Shown: piece by piece, positions 1-10,301 of the stretch
Layout: each line of letters begins with the position of its first letter
Numbering within the stretch: the stretch's first letter is position 1
Position numbers and translations under genes: made by a program
Assembly: GCA_012184525.1 (NCBI GenBank)
Contig: WOFQ01000021.1
Span: 496,001 to 560,000, forward strand
Direction of reading: 5' to 3'
Length of the DNA stretch: 64,000 nucleotides
DNA from: Xenoacremonium recifei
Lineage: Eukaryota > Ascomycota > Sordariomycetes > Hypocreales > Nectriaceae
Notes under the pieces: model-generated
What the model saw: only the letters and a program-made list of their open reading frames with translations
Databases searched by the model: none
Told to the model about the DNA's origin: nothing

Positions 1-1402
1 CGACTCCCCGAGCTACTCTCGTTCAATCCAGGCTTCGAACGAAGACACCGCATCCAAGATAGAACCCCCGGAAACTTTGCCGTCGCCAAAAAGCGTCAGA
101 CTTGTCGAGAGATCACCTTCACCAGAGAAGAAGAAAGAAGTCAAGCCCCAGCCTCAAGAAACGAAGCCCCTGAATTTGGCGCCGTCAGAAAAGCCCGTCT
201 CGACCTCAGCACCCCCTCAACCCGTTAAGGCCGGGTCAAAGCGGAAACTGTCAGTCAGAGACGATATTAGCACTACCAGACCACAGAAGACAACAAACGA
301 AAACCAGCCCCCGCGTCAACTAGCTGAGAAGCAATCAATCCGAGAAAAGGCCGGAGGAAAGACATTAAAGGAGCTCGCCAACATAAGAAAGGAGGCACGC
401 GAGAGATCAAACAACCCCACGAACGCAAGGAAGCCGCTTGCAGCAAAGAGTACCAACGACGACATGAGTTCCCCCAAGAAGAATTCTCAACCAGCAATCC
501 TGGACGAAGTTGCGGCCGCCAAGGCTGATTTCATCCGATCCAAGGCTTCGCAAGAGCGGCTCAAGGCGAAGGCTAAGAGCACCACTGTTATTTCTATCGA
601 GGCCGCCCTGTCTAATAACCCGGTTGCCCCGAAAGTGAAGGATGTCACGTGTGAACTGGGCACGCCTCTGAATGAGGCTGTCCTCCTGTCGCCAAGCTCA
701 CCAGAGCCAGTTGTCTCTGACGATGGCGCGCGAGGAGCTACTCCGCCACCTGCAGATGTCATGGCGAGTAGGGAAACGGCGAGACCGAGTAGACGGAACA
801 GGACAGCCGTCAGCTATGCGGAGCCCAATCTGAGAGACAAGATGCGCCGACCGACCAAGGAGCTATTTGATGCCGTCACCGGCGAGGGCAAATATTCGCG
901 AAGGTCCAGCCAGGCCGAGGGACTTGTCCTCGAGCCGGTCAAGGTCAAGCGCGAGTCAGTGGACGCAGATTCATGGAAGAAGCTACCACCAATGCCACCG
1001 TCGGGGTCTTCCACTGAGAAAGCCACTGATTCCGTCCCGGATAGCCCCTTGGCCGGAAAGGGATCTCTTGAGGACCTCCCCAGCTCAACGGTGACGGACA
1101 GGCGGCGGCGGCAATCCATGATGAAGAAAGACATCCTTGGCAGCCTCGAGGACCGACGAAAGGGTGACGAAGAGTCGACAAAGACGGGACTCGACTCTGA
1201 TTCTATCCATGTCAGCGAGGTGGACGTCTACGAGTTTACCCCCTCATCGCCTCAGCCTGAAACCCTCGCCCCCGAGGAACCGAAGAAGAGAGGACCAGGT
1301 CGCAAGCCATCAAGACGCATGTCCGCGGCAGTCCAGAGCGAGGACGGTCCAGCCATCAAGGAGCGCAGTGCGGCGTCGAGACGGAGGAGCATGATGCTTT
1401 AG
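1..1402 (+). CDS. SGO1: Shugoshin, C-terminal part (5' end outside window)
   Basis: The frame is open from base 2 with no stop, so this is the 3' portion of a gene that begins before the window. Shugoshin protects centromeric cohesin by recruiting PP2A and supports bi-orientation at the inner centromere. The diagnostic piece is the basic SGO C-terminal motif at about 790-877, reading RRNRTAVSYAEPNLRDKMRR and followed by PTKELFDAV. The rest of the visible 466 codons is low-complexity, Ser/Pro/Lys/Glu-rich and expected to be disordered. The N-terminal coiled coil that binds PP2A is not in view. The end of the protein is basic (repeated Arg/Ser). No intron is needed in this part. The gene is convergent with VPS29, with about 380 bp between the stop codons. 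The motif makes the assignment firm; the low complexity would not. Confidence 0.9.
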   Translation, partial: DSPSYSRSIQASNEDTASKIEPPETLPSPKSVRLVERSPSPEKKKEVKPQPQETKPLNLAPSEKPVSTSAPPQPVKAGSKRKLSVRDDISTTRPQKTTNENQPPRQLAEKQSIREKAGGKTLKELANIRKEARERSNNPTNARKPLAAKSTNDDMSSPKKNSQPAILDEVAAAKADFIRSKASQERLKAKAKSTTVISIEAALSNNPVAPKVKDVTCELGTPLNEAVLLSPSSPEPVVSDDGARGATPPPADVMASRETARPSRRNRTAVSYAEPNLRDKMRRPTKELFDAVTGEGKYSRRSSQAEGLVLEPVKVKRESVDADSWKKLPPMPPSGSSTEKATDSVPDSPLAGKGSLEDLPSSTVTDRRRRQSMMKKDILGSLEDRRKGDEESTKTGLDSDSIHVSEVDVYEFTPSSPQPETLAPEEPKKRGPGRKPSRRMSAAVQSEDGPAIKERSAASRRRSMML

Positions 1403-1783
1403 CGAGCTGCAGAACTGGCGGCAGCATTGCCATAGAGGCCACGGCGTTTGGTGTCTGGGTCTGCGGCTTGTCAGACTTCAATTGTGCTTTTATGGGACTA
1501 CTCAGACTGAATCATGCTCAAGATACCAAGCGATGGAACGTATTTTAATGTCTGTATTTACATGTTTTTGTTGTTTTTCTAGCCAGGCACATCCGGTCCG
1601 GGGATTGTTGGCCTTGTGTTTAGCCAATGATGATGTCTTGGATATGATTACTCACTCCTCTCCTCTCCTCGTCGGGACCCTGGGATGTGTCTAAATATCG
1701 TCTGGGTATCACCCTTTCGCCGCCGCTTGCTCCTTGATACTCATTTGCTTCATGTCATGACTTCGCTTCCAGGCCCGCTAATC
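1403..1783. other. 3'-3' intergenic region between SGO1 and VPS29
   Basis: This holds the two convergent 3' UTRs. It is T-rich at 1540-1580 and I see no ORF with family resemblance. Confidence 0.6.
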
Positions 1784-2493
1784 TCATGATGCTCCTCCCG
1801 ACGGCTCTACTGGTTTTGTGTACGTCACCTTCTCGACTGCCACGTTCTCATTGCCCTTGTCGTCCTTCCTCAATTGATACACGTAGAGGGTAAGTGAGAT
1901 GCCTTGAACCTTTTCACACCGTTAGCACCCGTACTTAACAATAGCCGAAGCACCAGCACATACATCCATCAAGCAGAAGCTCGGCGTTGGTTCCTCGCCC
2001 TCTTTGGTCCACCCGGTCTGGTAAGCTCCTGTCGCACTGCCCGGGTTGACGAAGAACTTGTCCATGTATTCGAAGGCATCGAAGCGGTGGGTACCGCCCC
2101 AGCAGAGCACGTCGACGTCCAGCTTGTTGGCCTCGGCGAGAAGGAGATCGGGTTCGTTGGAAACCAGCGTGAAACCCTCGACGAAGCCGATACGGATGCT
2201 ACCGTGGGTGACGACCTGGGTCAGGGGGAGCGAGGTAGCTTCGACATCGTAGCGGCCCTTGACAATCTTGAGATCCGGCGCGATCGAGCGCAGATACTCG
2301 TACGTGTGCTTGTCCGTCAAGTTGCCCAGGCATAGCGTCTGTCCGATCTTGCCGGGGGCGAGGAGCTTCTTGAACTGGCCGCCTGTTAGCTGCCGAATCG
2401 CGCAATTGGATCGGGAGTTGCTACCTTTGCGGGAATGTCGAGGGCCCGGTCGGGGATGTGTAGGTCGCCGATGACGAGGATGAGGAACGCCAT
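1784..2493 (-). CDS. VPS29: Retromer subunit Vps29
   Basis: Vps29 has a metallophosphoesterase fold and scaffolds the retromer cargo-recognition complex with Vps35 and Vps26 on endosomes. I read three exons: 2425-2493, 1964-2374 and 1784-1909, giving 201 aa, the usual fungal length. Exon 1 encodes MAFLILVIGDLHIPDRALDI, with the GDLHIP motif typical of the family. Exon 2 carries KFKKLLAPGKIGQ, the LGNLTDK segment, the GRYDVE segment, CWGGTH and VNPGSATGA, all Vps29 landmarks. Exon 3 gives the LYVYQLRKDD strand at the C-terminus. Introns are GT-AG; intron 2 has donor GTATGT and branch GCTAAC. Ignoring intron 2 ends the protein early at 1922. All phases close. The start is the ATG at 2493, about 340 bp head-to-head from RRP12. 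Confidence 0.93.
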
Positions 2494-2834
2494 GGTGTCG
2501 TTCTTGGGAGGCCGCGAGAGAACGAGGAGCTTGCCGGGGGATCTGCGATGGAAAGAGACCCGAGCTGTCAGCCTTCTGGAGCTCCGCGAGGCTGGAGGGG
2601 CAGACCGACGGTGAGCCGGTGGCTGTTACGTAGCGCACGGATACAGCGATGCATTGCTGTAACGGGGATTAAAGGTGTGGCTGGGGTGCACAAGCCACTC
2701 AAGCTTATCGGTAGAGTGCGGGGCGCGATAAGGATTTTGCTGTGGAAAATTTTGGGATTTTGGAGATTTTACACCAGTCTGGGGTCTGCTTCACCGAACA
2801 AATCCAAGACGGTGCGATCGAATTGCTAGAAACC
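2494..2834. promoter_or_regulatory. Shared divergent promoter of VPS29 and RRP12
   Basis: The two genes start head to head 341 bp apart, so both 5' UTRs and core promoters must lie here. The RRP12-proximal part (2730-2770) is T/A-rich. I recognise no specific operator. Confidence 0.6.
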
Positions 2835-5800
2835 ATGGCGACCCCTTCTCTGGCCGAGCGGCTGGACAAGATCAAGTCTCCTGGTCTTCAGAGTCAGCAA
2901 AGGGTCAGTATTTATGATTTGTCCATTTATTCCGGTGTCGTTTACTTACAGAATGTTGTGCAGACCGTTGTGGTGCTGAATGCCGTCGAATCGACCCTCA
3001 AGGAACAAAACACCTCGCCTACGCCGACGGGATACTTTGCCGCCCTTCTGGCACTTCTCCAGCAAGCAAATTCCAATGATCAGATCAATGCGGAACTGGC
3101 GACACCTGTCGTTTACCTTCTGGACGTTGTAACGCCGTTCGCCCCGCAGCCTCTCCTCCGCGCCAAGTTCACACAGATCCTCACTCTGCTCGCCCCGGTC
3201 CTTCTCTTGGAAGATGCCGAACCTCTTTTGCTTCGAACATCCATCGGATGTCTCGAATCTCTTCTTCTGGCTCAGGATTCCGCTTCTTGGGAGCTAGGAG
3301 TCACTCAGATCGGACCTCGACGGGCTGTCGCGGGGCTGCTAAACATGTCGCTGGACCATAGGCCGAAAGTGCGCAAGAGGTCGCAGGATGCGCTGAAGAA
3401 GGTTCTGCGAAACCCCCCTCCTAGTCCCTCACTGGACCATCCCGCGGCGGATATGTGCGCCCAGACGGCGCTGAAGAATCTCGAGGACCTGGCAGCCAAG
3501 GTGGCACAGTCACGCAAGGGCAAGAAGTCGACGGATGCGAACCACGACCCGGCGCTGATCCACGCACTTCAACTGGTGAAGACGGTTGCTGCTGCGAGTG
3601 GAGGATGGCCAAGCAAGAAGATCGAGTCGCTGTGCGAGCTGTTGCTAGGAATTGCGAAGACCGGAAACGAGTACATGACTATGGCGGCCTTTGAGATCTT
3701 CGAGATGATCTTCGAGGGCATGACCGACGAGGTCTCCTCCGCCAAGTTGCCCCGTCTGATGGAAATTATCTCCGAGTTGCGACCTGCCGCGAACGACACC
3801 CAGCTCGTGCCCCCGTGGCTTGCGATTCTTTCACGAGGATACGATGTGTCGGCTCAGATGGAACCCGAGGAGACTTTCCAGAACCTGCCGAACCTGTTCA
3901 CCATGATTGCGCAATTTCTCGAGTCGCCCTCAGAAAACATCCGAATCTCTGCCTCAGAGTGTCTGATCTCATTCATGGCGAACTGTGTTCCGCGACAGGT
4001 CATCGTCGAACCCTCAATCTACGACGAGAAGACCCTTGGCAAGATCGCGAAGACGGCCGAATCGTTGCTCACAGTTCAGTATCAGGCAGCCTGGTTGCAG
4101 ACCTTCAATGTTTTGGGTGCTATGTTTGATGCACTTAGGTGGAGGGCCGACCCGATCATGCTCAATGTCACCAAGACGATCGGCGAGATTCGAGAAAACT
4201 CATCATTCCGCAATAAGAAGGAGGCAGACGAGGTCATTGGAAAGGCTATTCGATCTACGGGACCTGAGGCTGTTTTGTCGGTTCTTCCCCTGAACCTGGC
4301 CAAGCCTGCCAAAGGACAGCCTGGACGAGCTTGGATGCTCCCTCTGCTACGAGACTACACGAGCAACACCAAACTGAGCCATTTCAAGAGCGAACTGGTC
4401 CCCCTCAGCGAGCTCATGTTCCAGAAGGTGCTGGATCATGGCAACGCTGAGAAGACGATGGAACTGAAGATCTACGAGACACTGGTGCAGCAGATATGGT
4501 CTACTCTCCCCGGTTACTGCGATCTTCCGTTGGACTTGGTCGAAGCCTTCGATCAGAGCTTTGCTGAGATGCTGGCTAACCTCCTATACAAACAAGTCGA
4601 CCTCCGATTAGATGTCTGCAGGGCCTTGAAGACGCTGGTGGAATCTAACCAGGCTATTGCGACGATTGAGGAGGAAGAGGAGGACATGGTCTTGCAGTGC
4701 AGGATCACTCGGGAAGCGGCCAAGAAGAACACCCAGTACCTCGGACAATTTGCCGGAAACATGCTGGCTGTGCTGTTCAACGTCTACACCCAAACCCTAC
4801 CACAAACTCGAGGACCGATCCTGCAAACTATCAACACATTCTTGAGCATAACCCCTGACCAGGAACTCATGGAGACGTTCGACCGCGTGAGCAAGATGCT
4901 GGCGGCCGAGCTGCAGCAGGCGACCAACTCCGAGGAGAAGTCCAAGGCTCAGAAACCCAAGGATCATATGCCATCCACCGCACAGACGCTCATGGATCTT
5001 GTCATCACCATGTCCGTCTACCTTCCCCGCGACAGCTTCTCCTCTCTGTTCGAAATTGCGGCCGTCATCATCTACAAGGAGGATGAGCCGCAACTCCAGA
5101 AGAAGGCCTACAAGCTTATCCCCCGCCTGGCTGATTCCGAGATTGGCAAGGCCGCGCTCAAGGAGAGGAGTGCAGAGCTTCAGAACCTCATCTTCTCTAG
5201 CACTGAGAAGGTCTCTGCGCCCGCGCGACGAGAGCGACTCGCTGCCATTACCGCCCTCCTCCCCTTCATCCCCGATACCTCCCTCCACTTCATCCCTGCC
5301 GTGCTCAGCGAGGTCGTGATCTGCTGTAAAGAGAACAACGAGCGGGCACGAGAGACGGCATACGAGCTCCTGGTCCAGATGGGTCACCGCATGGTTGATG
5401 CCAACGGTGCTACCATCGACAACAGCAAGGTCCCTCATATGCCCAAGGATGCACCAGCTGGAACCGCCAACATTGAGGAGTTCTTCACCATGGTCAGCGC
5501 TGGTCTGGCTGGAAGCACGCCGCACATGATTTCAGCTTCGATCACAGCCCTCAGCCGACTGCTGTATGAGTTCCGGGCATCGTTGAGCGAGCAGACCCTT
5601 TCCGACCTAGTCCAGACCATGGATCTCTTCTTGACCTCGAACAACCGAGAAATCGTCAAGAGCTGCTTGGGTTTCGTCAAGGTCTGCGTCATCAGCCTCC
5701 CCGTTGAACTCATGCTGCCCCGGCTCTCCACCCTCGTGCCGAACCTCATAGTATGGAGCAACGAGCACAAAGGCCACTTCAAGGCCAAGGTCAAGCATAT

Positions 5801-6632
5801 CCTCGAGCGCATGGTCCGCCGCTTCGGATATGACAACATTTACAAGAACTGCCCCGAGTCCGACAAGAAGTTGATTGTCAACATCCGCAAGGCCAAGGAG
5901 CGCTCCAAGAAGAAGAAGGACGCTTCTCGGGCTGGAGGCGACGAAGAGAGCGATGAGGACGAGGACCAACCCAAGCGCCAGTTCGAGAATGAATACGACC
6001 AGGCTCTGTACAGCAGCGATTCCGACTCAGACGGCGGCTCAGATGACGATGATGCTGCTCCCCGGCCGAAGAAGAAGGCCCAGAAGGGTGGCAAGACCTA
6101 CATCGTCGAAGATGAGGACGAGCCGCTCGACTTGCTCGACAAGAAAGCCCTCGCCAACATCTCCTCCACCAAGCCCATGAAGCTCCGCAAACCTACACGC
6201 ACCAAAGCCAAGGTCGACCTCGACGGCAAGCTGATCCTAGGCAAGGACGACGACGACGCTATGGACGTCGACGCCGCACCCAACTCCGAAGCCTCAGGCG
6301 TAGGCGCCTACGTCGCCGCGCTCAAGGGCAAGGACGTAGCCAAGCGCGGCCGCGGCGGCAAGCTCAAGTTCTCGAACCGCCGCAACAAGGACGGCGACGA
6401 CGATGACGACGAGGAGATGGATGCGGAGGATGCCGCGGCGGTGAAGAGCAAGATGAGCCCTGGGCGTGAGCGCGGGGGCCGGTTTAGGGGACGGGGTGGT
6501 CGTGGGGGTGGTGCGAGGAGTGGAAGGGGTGGTATTTCGGCTGGACGGAGAGGGTTGGGTGTTGAGAAAAGGCATGGTCAGTCAATGGGTGGTGTTGGGA
6601 AGCCCAGGGGAGGGAGGGGAGGGAGACGGTGA
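2835..6632 (+). CDS. RRP12: Ribosomal RNA processing protein Rrp12 (HEAT/NUC173)
   Basis: Rrp12 is a large HEAT-repeat protein needed for pre-40S and pre-60S maturation and nuclear export. The start is the ATG at 2835 (MATPSLAERLDKIKSP). A 60-nt intron at 2904-2963 (donor GTCAGT, acceptor TGTGCAG) is a multiple of three with no stop, so it looks like coding sequence, but removing it gives the conserved QQR-TVVVLNAVE join. Exons 2835-2903 and 2964-6632 encode 1245 aa. Armadillo/HEAT-like helices fill residues 20-1050, including the NUC173 region. The tail has acidic patches (DEESDEDED, DSDSDGGSDDDD), Lys-rich stretches that could serve as nuclear signals, and an RGG-rich end (RGRGGRGGGARSGRGG), a typical RNA-binding feature. 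Length and order fit fungal Rrp12. The stop codon sits inside a sequence repeated at 11156. Confidence 0.93.
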   Translation: MATPSLAERLDKIKSPGLQSQQRVSIYDLSIYSGVVYLQNVVQTVVVLNAVESTLKEQNTSPTPTGYFAALLALLQQANSNDQINAELATPVVYLLDVVTPFAPQPLLRAKFTQILTLLAPVLLLEDAEPLLLRTSIGCLESLLLAQDSASWELGVTQIGPRRAVAGLLNMSLDHRPKVRKRSQDALKKVLRNPPPSPSLDHPAADMCAQTALKNLEDLAAKVAQSRKGKKSTDANHDPALIHALQLVKTVAAASGGWPSKKIESLCELLLGIAKTGNEYMTMAAFEIFEMIFEGMTDEVSSAKLPRLMEIISELRPAANDTQLVPPWLAILSRGYDVSAQMEPEETFQNLPNLFTMIAQFLESPSENIRISASECLISFMANCVPRQVIVEPSIYDEKTLGKIAKTAESLLTVQYQAAWLQTFNVLGAMFDALRWRADPIMLNVTKTIGEIRENSSFRNKKEADEVIGKAIRSTGPEAVLSVLPLNLAKPAKGQPGRAWMLPLLRDYTSNTKLSHFKSELVPLSELMFQKVLDHGNAEKTMELKIYETLVQQIWSTLPGYCDLPLDLVEAFDQSFAEMLANLLYKQVDLRLDVCRALKTLVESNQAIATIEEEEEDMVLQCRITREAAKKNTQYLGQFAGNMLAVLFNVYTQTLPQTRGPILQTINTFLSITPDQELMETFDRVSKMLAAELQQATNSEEKSKAQKPKDHMPSTAQTLMDLVITMSVYLPRDSFSSLFEIAAVIIYKEDEPQLQKKAYKLIPRLADSEIGKAALKERSAELQNLIFSSTEKVSAPARRERLAAITALLPFIPDTSLHFIPAVLSEVVICCKENNERARETAYELLVQMGHRMVDANGATIDNSKVPHMPKDAPAGTANIEEFFTMVSAGLAGSTPHMISASITALSRLLYEFRASLSEQTLSDLVQTMDLFLTSNNREIVKSCLGFVKVCVISLPVELMLPRLSTLVPNLIVWSNEHKGHFKAKVKHILERMVRRFGYDNIYKNCPESDKKLIVNIRKAKERSKKKKDASRAGGDEESDEDEDQPKRQFENEYDQALYSSDSDSDGGSDDDDAAPRPKKKAQKGGKTYIVEDEDEPLDLLDKKALANISSTKPMKLRKPTRTKAKVDLDGKLILGKDDDDAMDVDAAPNSEASGVGAYVAALKGKDVAKRGRGGKLKFSNRRNKDGDDDDDEEMDAEDAAAVKSKMSPGRERGGRFRGRGGRGGGARSGRGGISAGRRGLGVEKRHGQSMGGVGKPRGGRGGRR

Positions 6633-6694
6633 TGAGTGTTTCGTGTGTAGGGGGCTGGATTAGGGGTCTGGTCTGCCTTGTTTATACCCTTTCA
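6631..6694 (+). repeat. Direct repeat, copy 1 (RRP12 stop and 3' flank)
   Basis: This 64-bp block matches 11156-11219 without gaps at 57 of 64 positions by my count, with 26 consecutive identical bases (6653-6678 = 11178-11203). It begins on the RRP12 TGA. The two copies are in the same orientation and enclose the zinc-finger and exonuclease-like genes. Confidence 0.85.
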
Positions 6695-7706
6695 TAGACC
6701 AATTACTCTTCTTTGTGGGCACAGCTCAGGGACCAGTCTACTCTACTGTAAATAAGACTTATATCGGTCCTCCAAGACCCATCCATGATCACTTGTTGCT
6801 TCCTTGAGTTGCGATGTGACACCCGTGGAAAGGAAGGGCAGTGAGTGCCACAGCCTGCGGTGATACCAGCCATCGCCCACCAGCATCCACTGATCGTGAT
6901 CTCTCTTGTTACCTTTCGGCTTCATTGTGAGCACAAAGTTCACGTGGCAAAGAAGGTTCTCCTTACTCCATCTTGTACATCCTGTACTGAAACGTTGCAA
7001 CATATGGAAACAGGTCTTCTCCTATCTGGGTGGTAACCTTTGTAACACTGAGCGTCAACGTGCCTGGATGTAACCCCGTGGTCGGTTCAATGATACATGA
7101 GCAAACTTGACTGTTTATCTTTGGTTTCCACAAAACCTTCTTTCAAACTTCAGTTTGTTTGGAAGACTTTGGGCGTTTTCAGGGGCTGTTTGTCGGGTAT
7201 CGGCAGTCAGGGCGTCCGTGACCGCGTCACCGTCTGCAATTGTCCCTACGTTGTGGGCTTTATGAGGGTATGATTGTAATCATAGATCAGAGTTTACTTC
7301 TTTCTTTGTATGGGAAAATATGACTCCTTATGGTTGGGATGGTAAGGATATAGTATCATAACAAAGAGTGGTGTTCTTTACCAGACTTTGATACGTTTCA
7401 AGGCAGTCACGGTTTATGGCTGGATAAAATTTGTAGCCAGTGAAACATTCAATCAATCATTTGGTAAAACTTCCTTGATTCACCGGTTTCACACAGCAGC
7501 AAACACCCGCCTAGGAGAGAGACAGCAACAAACAAGTGAATACTGCAGATTCTGCCACAACCCGAGCTAGAGTAACTTCTGTCGCTTGCAGAATTTTCTC
7601 AATTATAAAATGACAACACTCCCTTCCTTAATATCTATAGGAAACTCTTATCCTCTTACGTTCATGCCAATACCAGACCAAAGCAACGCAAAGAAAAGTC
7701 ACCACC
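6695..7706. other. Intergenic region, left part of the repeat-bounded segment
   Basis: AT-richer than the flanking genes, with no credible ORF. A TATA-like TTATAAAAT lies at about 7602-7610, roughly 100 bp before the zinc-finger ATG, and could be its core promoter. Confidence 0.5.
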
Positions 7707-9981
7707 ATGCCTCGCCGGAGAAAGCCTAGTACTGAAATCGATCTCCCCGAGAGACCGAAGAAGAAGAGACTGACATCCGACGCTCTTGAGCCAGACCTCA
7801 CTCTTAATCCAACCTTCAGCCCTAATCCAACTCTCATCCCTAATCCAACCCTCACTCCGAATCCAGACAACACAACTGAATCACACGACACCACTGAACC
7901 TCAAGACACCACTGAACCTCAAGACACCACTGAACCTCAAGACACCACTGAACCTCAAGACACCACTGAACCTCAAGACACCACTGAACCTCAAGACACC
8001 ACTGAACCTCAAGACACCACTGAACCTCAAGACACTCCTGAGCCAACCCACGCAGCTGAGCCAACCCAGGCCGTCGAAGGAGCCAAGGTTGCGGACGAGA
8101 AGCCGTTTAAATGCGACTTCCCCGGCTGTGGCAGGTCCTTTCCAAAAAAAGGTGGGACTTAAAAGACATATTGATAACATGCACCCTCCACCGGGAACAT
8201 GGTTTGACTGCAGTAGCTGCGATATGAAGTTCCAGTCCAAAGAGAAGCTTCGGAAACATCGTAAACGCGAACACAACGAACCAGCAAATGTTTACAAGTG
8301 TGATGTCTGCCCTGAAGAGTTTACAAATCTAAAGTTGCGTGCCGATCATCGCAAAGCCAGTCACCCTGGGGTGCTTTTTAAATGCGACAAGTGCCCTAAA
8401 GGATTCACGGATCAGAAAAAACTTACAAACCATCGCAGGACTCACCCTCCGCCAGGGGTGATCTATAATTGCCACATATGCCCCAGCGTACTGGCGAACA
8501 AAGACGGCCTTGCAAAGCATATGAGGGATTCTCACCCGGATCCAAACGCAGTCTTTCAGTGCGAGATTTGCAGACACAGATCCAAGTCGAAGGAGCAACT
8601 TAGGCTCCATCGCAAAGACGTCCACTTGGACAAAGGGGCAGAGTGGAAATGCGACTTCTGCGAAAAACCATTCGAAACCAAGAAACGGCGTGATATACAT
8701 CGCAGAGAGATGCACCTGAAACCAAGAACAAAGTTTCCGTGCGATCTTTGCGAAGAGGTGCTCGGGTCCAAAGATTCACTACGTCACCATCGCCGCAACA
8801 GTCATCCAGACCCAGAGGCGCAATTCATCTGCGCATGTGGAAAGGAACTGAAGTCCAAGGCAAAGCTCGACAGGCATATCACAGATATTCACCCACCTCC
8901 AGGCACTAAGTTTGTGTGCCACTCCTGTGATCACGAAGTCCAGTCCAAGAGAGGCCTCAAAATGCACGAGAGAAGCCACAAGACTCCCTTCAAATGTACC
9001 ATGCCGGTATGCGGGAAGTCCTTCGCGAATCCAAGCAACGCCAGTAGACACCTAGAAACAGTTCACAAGGATGTTTTCAGGTGCACGGTGCCTGGATGTT
9101 TGAGGGCTTCAACTGGCGAAAGGCTGACCCAAGCCGGAATCGATAAGCACATGGGTAAGCACGTATCGAGAGGCGACATTGAAACCGAGGGCGAGTACGA
9201 ACCTGCCCGGGCGCAAGCCTTAGACGGATCCTGTTTAGCCGTCCTCAAGGAGAAGCTATTTGGCTCAAATGATACTACTCAGGCAACTACAGAGGGGACA
9301 GCAAGTCTTACGATTGAGAGAGGGGCTCAACAAGGAGAACGGAGAGATTTGGACCATGAAGTCGAGCTTAATGAACCCAGACTGGACAGCGACAAGAAAG
9401 TATTGGAGGAGGATGAGAATGATGAGAACGATGGAAGTAAACCTGATGGCAACGATGGTAATGATAGTAATAAGCTGGATGAAGATGAGGATCAGGATCA
9501 GGATCAGGGTGAGGGTGAGGGTGAGGGTGAGGGCGACGAAGACGACGAAGACGACGAAGACGGTGAGGACGATGAGGACGATGAGGATGATGAGGATGAT
9601 GAGGACGATGAAGACGATGAGGATGATGAGGACGATGAGGACGATGAGGACGATGAAGACGATGAGGATGATGAGGATGATGAAGACGACAGCGATGACG
9701 AAGACGACAGCGATGACGATGACGACGACGAAGAACTCGGAGAGGACGAATTCTATGAGGAAGACCCTGACGAGGTCGACCTTCTCGACAATGATGAGCT
9801 CGATGAGAACGACATCGAGGAGACCGCTACAGTGGAGATAACCAGAGACCTGGTCGAGGAACTACTGCAGAAGGTTGAAAGGCAATGCTCCGAGAGCCCT
9901 CCCGAGGATGAAGTGTCTGCCCAGAACCAGCACTTTATGAGGATATATACCCCTTTGGAACCTGTTATGAACTTGGGTTGA
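7707..9981 (+). CDS. Multi-C2H2 zinc-finger protein, frameshifted at an A7 run
   Basis: The ATG at 7707 opens a basic N-terminus (MPRRRKP, RPKKKR), followed by eight perfect TTEPQD repeats. The first finger, C-x4-C-x12-H-x4-H, is broken: frame 1 stops at 8162 just after an A7 run (8144-8150), and the finger continues in the next frame. Counting one A fewer keeps the finger intact. Read across the shift there are about 12 C2H2 fingers (8110-9150), most linked by HPPPG or HPDP spacers, then a Glu/Asp tail (about 9470-9780) and an unremarkable C-terminus ending at 9981. Total is about 757 aa if continuous. It is presumably nuclear and nucleic-acid binding; no target is inferable. A real shift would leave a 151-aa product without fingers, while a sequencing error in the homopolymer would leave an intact gene. 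No plausible intron bridges the frames. Confidence 0.75.
7887..8030 (+). repeat. 18-bp coding tandem repeat, 8 perfect copies
   Basis: The unit gacaccactgaacctcaa occurs eight times without a mismatch and encodes repeated TTEPQD. A degenerate ninth unit follows at 8031. The unit is a multiple of three, so copy-number change keeps frame. Confidence 0.95.
9470..9740 (+). repeat. Imperfect GAG/GAC/GAT low-complexity tract
   Basis: Gly-Glu repeats followed by about 60 codons of nearly pure Glu/Asp (DED and DDE units) inside the zinc-finger gene. Composition is purine-rich on the + strand and prone to slippage. Confidence 0.9.
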
Positions 9982-10301
9982 CCTGTATTTTAGGCTGTAG
10001 AAAAGACCTCAGGCTTGGTATAAAAGCCTATCTTCTAAAGTGCATGGGCCCAGCTACCACTTCTCGTCAAGGTTGGGTAGCTGGGAAAAGTTGCCCACAC
10101 CAAGCAACCATAGATGTCGGTACCGCCAGAATCCGCCAAATGGTGGGCAATAAGGGACAGATCGTTACAGCTTTCTCGCCCAGATGCGTACCATGCGAGA
10201 ACGTTGTCAAGTTCTGGAGAGAGTTGAAAGATCTCCATCTCATTCGGCAACCCGAAGACGATGGTACTTGTCACTCCCGAGGGTGCAGGGAGCCTTGCTA
10301 G
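9982..10301. other. Region upstream of the exonuclease-like ORF, possibly degraded coding
   Basis: The downstream exonuclease frame is blocked by TAG at 10299-10301. A second frame is open from about 10232 to the TGA at 10341-10343 and contains an ATG at 10261 (MVLVTPEGAGSLASGRRHIV). It runs directly toward the exonuclease frame and may be its original N-terminal part. Confidence 0.4.
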
